8,371 nt of DNA from an uncultured Synechococcus sp. (GTDB lineage: Bacteria > Cyanobacteriota > Cyanobacteriia > PCC-6307 > Cyanobiaceae): the NCBI GenBank assembly GCA_937975655.1, contig CALJTZ010000380.1, positions 1 to 8,371 on the forward strand, in the 5' to 3' direction. Shown piece after piece: positions 5,343 through 8,371 of the stretch (its first letter is position 1; each line of letters starts with the position of its first letter). The notes beneath the pieces are model-generated. The model worked only from the letters and a program-made list of their open reading frames with translations, was not told the DNA's origin and did not search any database. Made by a program: the position numbers and the translations under genes.

Positions 5343-5460
5343 GTGGGCGTGGTGGTGGGCCTGGGGCTGGCGCTGCCCTGCAGTCAGGTCGGATTGTTAC
5401 GACTTGTGACATGTTCCCTTCGTGCTCTCTGGCAGGGCAGGGATAAGGGCTAGGACATCA

Positions 5461-5492
5461 CTGCAGGGGTGCAGCAGTCCGCAGGGCTGCAG
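5461..5492 (+). promoter_or_regulatory. Operator-like palindrome, copy 4, with a degenerate second site
   Basis: CTGCA-GGGG-TGCAG occupies 5461-5474. A second, imperfect copy, CCGCAGGGCTGCAG (5479-5492), starts 18 bases later with a 4-base gap. This pair lies directly upstream of the rightward early-type operon, 31 bases before its first ATG at 5524. The tandem arrangement suggests cooperative binding. No strong -35/-10 pair was found just upstream. Confidence 0.6.
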
Positions 5493-5523
5493 CGCAGCTG
5501 CCGCCACCACCGAACCTCGACAG

Positions 5524-5829
5524 ATGAACACCGCACCCACCGCGGCCAATCAGGCCGCACCCGGCTATGTCGTGCCCGCTGATCAGCTGGCCTGGGACTG
5601 GTCCGACTGGCTCGAGTCGTACGACCTGAACACCTATCCCTCGAGCGTGATCCTTGCCGCCAGCGAGGAGGGCTGCGAGCTCAGCTCTGCTGATCTCCGC
5701 CAGCTGCTCGAGGAGCACAGCCACACCGTCTACGAGCTCGAGGAAGACCTGGCCCAGGGCCATGCCTCAGGCCATGCCGTCCTGCCCCTGTGGCATGCCG
5801 GCCAGGCCCTCAGCTGGCTCGGCTACTGA
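5524..5829 (+). CDS. Unknown acidic early protein
   Basis: This is a 101-residue protein I do not recognise. It starts with a low-complexity Ala/Thr/Pro stretch (MNTAPTAANQAAPGY) and continues with WDWSDWLESYDLNTYPSSVILAASEEGCELSSADLRQLLEEHSHTVYELEEDLAQGHASGHAVLPLWHAGQALSWLGY. It is acidic, tryptophan-rich and mostly helical, with no membrane span. Small acidic early proteins of phages often inhibit or redirect host proteins, but nothing here shows a target. The ATG at 5524 fits the first gene after the operator pair; an in-frame ATG at 5422 would put the operator inside the coding sequence. There is no Shine-Dalgarno sequence; the leader contains CCGCCACCACC, as in the genes downstream. The first intergenic double-hairpin element follows its stop by six bases. 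Confidence 0.65.
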   Translation: MNTAPTAANQAAPGYVVPADQLAWDWSDWLESYDLNTYPSSVILAASEEGCELSSADLRQLLEEHSHTVYELEEDLAQGHASGHAVLPLWHAGQALSWLGY

Positions 5830-5835
5830 CGCCCA

Positions 5836-5899
5836 CCCGGAGGGGCCGCCCTGGCCCTTCCCTGTGGCCCTCAAGCCACCACACCACCACCACAGACCC
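5836..5899 (+). repeat. Intergenic double-hairpin/CAC element, copy A
   Basis: It starts with CCCGGAGGGG. Hairpin 1 pairs AGGGGCC (5841-5847) with GGCCCTT (5853-5859). The shared box CCCTTCCCTG lies at 5855-5864. Hairpin 2 pairs GTGGC (5864-5868) with GCCAC (5875-5879). A CACCACCACCAC tract ending in AGACCC then leads straight to the ATG at 5900. There is no T-run after hairpin 1, so this is not an ordinary intrinsic terminator. It may work as an RNA-processing, attenuation or translation-initiation element. Confidence 0.7.
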
Positions 5900-6118
5900 A
5901 TGGCATACAACGTCTACGCAAAGCTCTGGGGCTTCTCTGAGCCTGAGTTCGTCGATTCATTCGACACGCTCAAAGAAGCGGCGGCCTGCGCCCGCCACCA
6001 CCGCGAGCACTACCCCGACGACTTCGAGGGCCTGCCGGTTCGCTACTTCATCAGCAAGGAAGCGCCGCCAGAGCCTGGCATCCCATACGAGCAGCTGGCC
6101 GCGGCTGGCGTGGTTTGA
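5900..6118 (+). CDS. Small unknown early protein
   Basis: This is a 72-residue protein starting MAYNVYAKLWGFSEPEFVDSFDTLKEAAACARHHREHYPDDFEGLPVRYFISKE. The order of elements (strand, 'FDTLKEAAACARHHREHY' helix, then a 'PVRYFIS' strand) recalls small alpha/beta proteins of phages and plasmids, but I cannot name the family. No cysteine motif or membrane span is visible. I chose the ATG at 5900 because it follows directly on the CAC tract of copy A, as the next gene does after copy B. A longer frame from 5654 would run through the preceding gene and the element. The protein ends seven bases before copy B. Confidence 0.65.
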   Translation: MAYNVYAKLWGFSEPEFVDSFDTLKEAAACARHHREHYPDDFEGLPVRYFISKEAPPEPGIPYEQLAAAGVV

Positions 6119-6124
6119 CGACAG

Positions 6125-6190
6125 CCCGGAGGGGAGCTCTGCTCCCTTCCCTGCTGCCCTCAGCAGCACACCACCACCACCACCAGACCC
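6125..6190 (+). repeat. Intergenic double-hairpin/CAC element, copy B
   Basis: It has the same order as copy A: CCCGGAGGGG (6125-6134); hairpin 1 AGGGGAGC (6130-6137) with GCTCCCTT (6141-6148); box CCCTTCCCTG (6144-6153); hairpin 2 CTGCTG (6151-6156) with CAGCAG (6161-6166); then a CACCACCACCACC tract and AGACCC before the ATG at 6191. The stems differ in sequence from copy A but pair again, so structure is conserved rather than sequence. Confidence 0.72.
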
Positions 6191-6670
6191 ATGACCACTT
6201 CAACCATGGAAAAGCTCAGCCATGCCGAGGCCAACGCCAGCGGCTGGGCTGAGACGATCGTGACCGCTTGGGAGGCGGCCCGGTTCTGCGCCGACCAGGG
6301 GCAGGGCCGCTACCTCACCCGCGAGGCAAAGGCCCTGCTCAAGGAGCTGGGCTACGACGGCACCAACCACGAACAGGTGCTCGAGGCGATCGAAGAACAG
6401 ACCAGGGAGCAGCCCCTGGCCGTCGATGTCCGCTCCGACTGGCATACCCCAGGCGAAGCAGGCGAGGCGACCGAATACCAGATCCTGCTCAGCTGGGGCG
6501 GCCCCGCCCTCCGGATTGTTGGGGAGCTGAGCGACGGGGAAGCCATCAGCGCTGCGCTGCAGCATCAGGACTGGGGCACCCCCTGGACTGATTACGGCCA
6601 GGCCGACAGCCGCAGCCAGCTGTGGGAGGCCCTGCTCTGGTTCGCCGGCTGCTTCTGGTTCGGCGAATGA
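6191..6670 (+). CDS. Conserved-looking hypothetical protein
   Basis: This 159-residue protein is the largest in this operon. The N-terminal half is helical (EANASGWAETIVTAWEAARFCADQGQGRYLTREAKALLKELGYDG). The C-terminal half has the pattern VRSDWHTPGEAGEATEYQILLSWGGPALRIVGELSDG...LQHQDWGTPWTDY...LLWFAGCFWFGE. I recall similar 'LSWGGP..RI.GEL...QDWGTPWT.Y...FGE' proteins of unknown function from phages and plasmids of several bacterial groups. That suggests a family spread by mobile elements. No catalytic motif is clear. The ATG lies directly after copy B. Its TGA overlaps the next ATG by four bases, so translation of the following small gene is coupled to it. Confidence 0.7.
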   Translation: MTTSTMEKLSHAEANASGWAETIVTAWEAARFCADQGQGRYLTREAKALLKELGYDGTNHEQVLEAIEEQTREQPLAVDVRSDWHTPGEAGEATEYQILLSWGGPALRIVGELSDGEAISAALQHQDWGTPWTDYGQADSRSQLWEALLWFAGCFWFGE

Positions 6671-6828
6671 CCAAACCCCGCCGCTACTGCCAGGAAGCCC
6701 TCGGCGACCTGGCCCCGGCTCGGGAATACAGCCCGAAGCCCCTCGAGCTCGCACCACCGCAACAGGGCCACCTGGCCCTCGACGGGGCGGTGCTGGGCCC
6801 GCTGTTCGACAAACCAGCCCAGCCGTAA
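6667..6828 (+). CDS. Very small unknown protein, coupled to the upstream gene
   Basis: This is a 53-residue protein starting MTKPRRYCQEALGDLAPAREYSPKPLELAPPQQGHLALDGAVLGPLFDKPAQP. It is proline-rich, with a basic N terminus and a short hydrophobic patch near the end, and is probably not well folded. The ATGA overlap with the preceding stop (6667-6670) supports this start over an in-frame ATG at 6622, which lies inside the previous gene. Copy C of the element begins nine bases after its stop. I cannot assign a function, and its reality rests mainly on spacing. Confidence 0.5.
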   Translation: MTKPRRYCQEALGDLAPAREYSPKPLELAPPQQGHLALDGAVLGPLFDKPAQP

Positions 6829-6837
6829 CGACCACCA

Positions 6838-6902
6838 CCCGGAGGGGAGCCCCGGCTCCCTTCCCTGTGGTGCTCACGCATCACCAACACCACCACCAAC
6901 CG
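6838..6902 (+). repeat. Intergenic double-hairpin/CAC element, copy C
   Basis: CCCGGAGGGG occupies 6838-6847. Hairpin 1 pairs AGGGGAGC (6843-6850) with GCTCCCTT (6855-6862). The box CCCTTCCCTG lies at 6858-6867. Hairpin 2 pairs GTGGTGC (6867-6873) with GCATCAC (6878-6884), seven pairs including one G-U, around a TCAC loop. A CAACACCACCACCAACC tract leads to an ATG at 6903. Unlike copies A and B, that ATG opens only a 20-codon frame; the next gene starts at 6920. Confidence 0.7.
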
Positions 6903-6965
6903 ATGACACCCCGAAAACCATGCAAGCTCCTCAACCACAACGCCCCGGTGCATTCCAGCGGCTGA
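6903..6965 (+). CDS. Possible 20-codon leader ORF
   Basis: The ATG at 6903 occupies the place where copies A and B have their gene start, but its frame stops at 6965 after 20 codons (MTPRKPCKLLNHNAPVHSSG). It overlaps the start of the ribbon-helix-helix gene in another frame. It could be a leader peptide that couples or restrains translation of that gene, or the relic of an earlier start lost by a frameshift. Confidence 0.3.
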   Translation: MTPRKPCKLLNHNAPVHSSG

Positions 6966-7108
6966 CCAAGGCGCCCAAGCGCATCAGCGTGACGGTGCCC
7001 GGTTCTCTGTTTGCCCGCCTTGAGATCTGCTCAGTGCAGCAGGGCCGCAGCATCTCCAACCTGTGCGCATTCCTGCTGGAAAGCGCCTGCGATCAATTGG
7101 GGATGTGA
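6920..7108 (+). CDS. Ribbon-helix-helix DNA-binding protein
   Basis: This is a 62-residue protein of the CopG/Arc/MetJ type. KRISVTVPGSLFARLEICSVQQGRSISNLCAFLLESACDQLG contains the beta strand RISVTVP (residues 21-27), helix A (28-41), the turn GRSIS, and helix B (about 46-59). Residues 1-20 are a basic, Pro/Gln-rich tail. Such proteins dimerise, and the paired strands read the DNA major groove; most are repressors or plasmid copy-number and partition regulators. It is a candidate to bind the CTRCARGGGTGYAG palindromes, though RHH operators are often shorter repeats. The start is at 6920, since the upstream ATG at 6903 is out of frame. The next gene begins three bases after its stop. Confidence 0.75.
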   Translation: MQAPQPQRPGAFQRLTKAPKRISVTVPGSLFARLEICSVQQGRSISNLCAFLLESACDQLGM

Positions 7109-7111
7109 ATC

Positions 7112-7405
7112 ATGAAGACAGACGCACACCCGATAGAACACGCCCTTGCGCTGGCCCTGGTGGCCGCGTGGGCCGTGGCGGTCTTGATTGAAGCCCTGAT
7201 CAATCCACCCCTGAAGAACAATGCCCCGCAATCACGCCCAGGAGCCCCTAGGACGGGCGGAAGCCCGGTACGCCGCCAGAGCTCTCCAAAGCCGGATCCA
7301 GTGCCTGCAGGACCTACTCGACGCACAAGTGCAAAGCCTGCCGCCGGGCGACCACAGCTGGGCGGTGACAAGCGACGAGCTCGACCTATGCCGGCGGGCA
7401 TGTGA
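7112..7405 (+). CDS. Small membrane protein with long low-complexity tail
   Basis: This is a 97-residue frame. Residues 7-29 (HPIEHALALALVAAWAVAVLIEAL) are hydrophobic and look like one membrane span or an amphipathic helix. From about residue 36 the sequence becomes Pro/Arg/Ser-rich (QSRPGAPRTGGSPVRRQSSPKP...), the kind of sequence a wrong frame gives in GC-rich DNA. The real product may be the first 35 or so residues, with the rest an accidental read-through over the gene at 7221. The ATG lies three bases after the ribbon-helix-helix stop, which supports this start. It overlaps the next gene by 185 bases. The function is unknown. Confidence 0.5.
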   Translation: MKTDAHPIEHALALALVAAWAVAVLIEALINPPLKNNAPQSRPGAPRTGGSPVRRQSSPKPDPVPAGPTRRTSAKPAAGRPQLGGDKRRARPMPAGM

Positions 7406-7430
7406 GGGCCTGCTGCTGGTGGGCCGATGA
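7221..7430 (+). CDS. Small helical unknown protein
   Basis: This is a 69-residue protein: MPRNHAQEPLGRAEARYAARALQSRIQCLQDLLDAQVQSLPPGDHSWAVTSDELDLCRRACEGLLLVGR. It has a long helix (about residues 10-38) with coiled-coil-like spacing and a second helix near the C terminus. Its composition is more protein-like than the overlapping frame. Its TGA overlaps the next ATG (ATGA at 7427-7430), good evidence that this frame is translated. It starts inside the upstream gene's frame, so it must begin by internal initiation or coupling. I do not recognise the family. Confidence 0.55.
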   Translation: MPRNHAQEPLGRAEARYAARALQSRIQCLQDLLDAQVQSLPPGDHSWAVTSDELDLCRRACEGLLLVGR

Positions 7431-7735
7431 GCACCCGCACTCCGCACCCGCTGTGGTTTGTGGCGGGCTTCCTGCCAGCGGTGCTCATCCCGTGCTTTGC
7501 CCTGGCCGCCCTGGGCGAGCTGCTGCTGATGCTGTCTCCGGTGATCGGGGGCGGCTTCTTTCTGTGGCTGCTGCTCAAACCCAGATCTGAGAGCGGCGTG
7601 GCCCACCGCGCCCATATCCGCGAACGAGTCCGGCTGCTGCTGGAGGAATTCAACCTGCCCGACACCCCCGAAAACCGCGAGAAGGTCTATGGCTCAAAAC
7701 TCAGCCGCAGCTACCGGAAGGAGCTGCTTCGTTGA
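7427..7735 (+). CDS. Two-span membrane protein
   Basis: This is a 102-residue protein. Two hydrophobic segments (about residues 9-30, LWFVAGFLPAVLIPCFALAAL, and 33-50, LLMLSPVIGGGFFLWLLL) form a hairpin in the membrane. They are followed by a charged soluble tail (RSESGVAHRAHIRERVRLLLEEFNLPDTPENREKVYGSKLSRSYRKELLR). The basic residues after span 2 put the tail in the cytoplasm, with both termini probably inside. Two-span topology fits a class II holin or a superinfection-exclusion protein, but position in the early-type operon, away from the lysin, favours the latter or an unknown role. Its last 47 bases overlap the next gene. Confidence 0.6.
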   Translation: MSTRTPHPLWFVAGFLPAVLIPCFALAALGELLLMLSPVIGGGFFLWLLLKPRSESGVAHRAHIRERVRLLLEEFNLPDTPENREKVYGSKLSRSYRKELLR

Positions 7736-8063
7736 CCTGCTGAAAGGCCTGCGGCAGAAGCACCCCACCCTCAGCCTGCTGGGGGTGGAAATGCTGCTGC
7801 TGATCGCCCAGGGCGTGGACACCCGGAACCAGCTCGAGGCGGCCACGGGCGCCACGGGCGGGAGCATCCGCAAGGCCGTTCGTGTACTGAGCGGCCAGGG
7901 ATACAAGGACCAGGGCCATATCGTCCTGAGCCGACTGCGCGTAATCCGTTCTATGCAGAATCCGCATGAAAGGGGGGAGCGGCTGTCACTGACTGATGAG
8001 GGGGTAGATCTACTCAGGGGTGCAGGGATTTACAGCCCTGTAGCATCATCGGCGCAGCACTGA
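7689..8063 (+). CDS. Winged-helix DNA-binding protein
   Basis: This is a 124-residue protein. Residues 29-70 (SLLGVEMLLLIAQGVDTRNQLEAATGATGGSIRKAVRVLSGQG) form a helix-turn-helix, with the recognition helix around GGSIRKAVRVL. Residues 78-108 (IVLSRLRVIRSMQNPHERGERLSLTDEGVDLL) give a wing and following helix in the MarR-like pattern ending 'LT..G..LL'. A regulator of this phage is the likely role, and it is a candidate for binding the palindromes. The ATG at 7689 lies within the preceding gene and has a weak AGAAGG before it. The start could be somewhat later, because the first 15 residues are not typical. Its last codons overlap a degenerate operator pair at 8012-8043. Confidence 0.65.
   Translation: MAQNSAAATGRSCFVDLLKGLRQKHPTLSLLGVEMLLLIAQGVDTRNQLEAATGATGGSIRKAVRVLSGQGYKDQGHIVLSRLRVIRSMQNPHERGERLSLTDEGVDLLRGAGIYSPVASSAQH
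8012..8043. promoter_or_regulatory. Degenerate operator-like pair
   Basis: ACTCAGGGGTGCAG (8012-8025) keeps the right half of the palindrome. TTACAGCCCTGTAG (8030-8043) is a near-complete site in the minus reading, with one arm mismatch. The two begin 18 bases apart with a 4-base gap, the same geometry as the pair at 5461-5492. They lie within the end of the winged-helix gene, about 200 bases before the next recognisable gene. The match is weak, so chance cannot be excluded. Confidence 0.35.
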
Positions 8064-8371
8064 TGCGGCACTACTACAGAGCACCGATGGTAGAAATCAC
8101 CCTTCTGGCCCAGTTAGAACTGCCCCACGGCCAGTGGTGGCGGTGCTTCTCGGTCTACCTGGAGGGAGAGCTCTGCAGCCCTGCCCTAACTTTTCAGGTC
8201 TGCGAGACTACTAGGCATCACCACCGCCGGACAGTCTCGTGGGCTTACGTCAACTGGCAGCTGCTCTGGAAATCTTTGCTGGCCTGTGCGAGCCGGCCAT
8301 TCCGCTCCATCACGCGCAGCTGTTCCTCCAGGTCGCGGCCACCGAAAGCTGTACTTACCGGGAACTGGAGG
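8063..8371 (+). CDS. Possible small ORF running off the window
   Basis: The ATG at 8063 overlaps the TGA of the winged-helix gene (TGATG), and the frame stays open to the last base. The first 70 or so codons look protein-like (MVEITLLAQLELPHGQWWRCFSVYLEGELCSPALTFQVCE...TVSWAYVNWQLLWKSLL). The rest is Arg/Ser-rich and lies over the start of the gene at 8239 in another frame. It may be a genuine small gene or only an open frame in a regulatory stretch; the following gene argues for the latter in its second half. Confidence 0.3.
   Translation, partial: MRHYYRAPMVEITLLAQLELPHGQWWRCFSVYLEGELCSPALTFQVCETTRHHHRRTVSWAYVNWQLLWKSLLACASRPFRSITRSCSSRSRPPKAVLTGNWR
8239..8371 (+). CDS. Second winged-helix (MarR-like) protein, 5' part
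   Basis: From the GTG at 8239 the frame reads MGLRQLAAALEIFAGLCEPAIPLHHAQLFLQVAATESCTYRELE and continues beyond the window. The pattern 'L..ALeIF..L.P.iPlq.A..FL.VA...g.t.rELe' is the start of a MarR-like winged-helix domain common in phage regulators: a first helix, then a second ending where the recognition part begins. A stop at 8212-8214 limits upstream starts, and GTG is the only start codon before the domain. CATCACCACCGCC precedes it, again a CAC-type leader without a Shine-Dalgarno sequence. It would be the fourth small DNA-binding protein in this window, counting the RepL-like one. Confidence 0.55.
   Translation, partial: MGLRQLAAALEIFAGLCEPAIPLHHAQLFLQVAATESCTYRELE

Larger units (their letters stand above)
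4806..5460. other. Gene-free, GC-rich region with strong hairpins
   Basis: I see no credible gene here. The open frames are low-complexity Pro/Arg/Gly products of GC-rich DNA and have no good starts. The first 120 bases are C-rich and include the most AT-rich patch (around 4835-4860). From about 4920 on the region is strongly GC-rich and carries several strong hairpins and a direct repeat, listed separately. Near the right end, TGTTAC-N5-GTGACA (5395-5411) is a near-palindrome about 50 bases before the operator at 5461. Candidates are a replication origin, a packaging signal or a structured non-coding RNA. No DnaA box or tRNA was seen. Confidence 0.5.

Noticed and set aside
4806..5460. tRNA or rRNA gene in the gene-free region
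   Set aside because: No cloverleaf with TTCRA-type arm and CCA end, and no rRNA-like sequence, was seen on either strand by eye.
6200..6877. Long minus-strand frame (225 codons) opposite the 6191-6828 genes
   Set aside because: It is Gly/Pro/Arg/Ala-rich with no recognisable motif, and lies antisense to a frame with protein-like composition and a coupled stop/start. This is typical of a GC-rich shadow frame.
7093..7665. Minus-strand frame (190 codons) opposite the 7112-7735 genes
   Set aside because: Its product is Ser/Arg/Pro-rich low complexity, with no motif or start signal. The plus-strand genes with membrane segments and ATGA overlaps explain the region better.

Overview
This 8.4-kb, GC-rich window looks like part of a tailed-phage genome, prophage or phage-derived mobile element. 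The clearest evidence is a T7-type large terminase, a matching T7-type small terminase, a probable lysis module and two strings of very small, tightly packed genes. The host is probably a GC-rich unicellular cyanobacterium of the Synechococcus/Cyanobium type. That rests on the flavour of the C39-type peptidase and of the small 'VVNMTPTPKDDE' membrane protein as I remember such families. It is an inference, and the cyanobacterial HIP1 repeat (GCGATCGC) is not evident.

Layout: (1) Positions 1-667, + strand: the end of a tail-fibre-assembly-like gene, then two small membrane proteins (holin/spanin-like candidates). (2) 645-1904, - strand: a compact operon of a C39-like cysteine peptidase (probable lysin), an unknown protein and a short NrdR-like zinc ribbon. 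(3) 1934-3914: the terminase pair, small subunit on + and large subunit on -, converging with a 14-bp overlap. (4) 4036-4681, - strand: a RepL-like winged-helix protein and a HeH/SAP-like small protein, upstream of the large terminase on the same strand. (5) 4682-5523: a gene-free control region rich in palindromes and hairpins. (6) 5524-8371, + strand: an early-type operon of at least nine small genes, including a ribbon-helix-helix protein, a winged-helix protein, and a second winged-helix-like gene running off the window.

Two repeat systems tie the window together. The first is a 14-bp palindrome, CTRCARGGGTGYAG, found intact four times (276, 1918 on the - strand, 4782, 5461). At three of these it lies just upstream of a transcription unit and reads in that unit's direction; the fourth lies inside the control region. 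It is best explained as the operator of a phage regulator that controls several units at once. The second is a roughly 65-bp intergenic element, present three times in the early operon. It has two consecutive hairpins whose stem sequences differ but keep pairing, followed by a CACCACCACC tract leading to an ATG with no Shine-Dalgarno sequence. This looks like an undescribed structured-RNA or translation element.

Taken together, a replication-like protein, terminase and lysis genes, a shared operator and a cluster of small DNA-binding proteins suggest a temperate phage, phage-plasmid or satellite switching region. The window alone cannot tell these apart.
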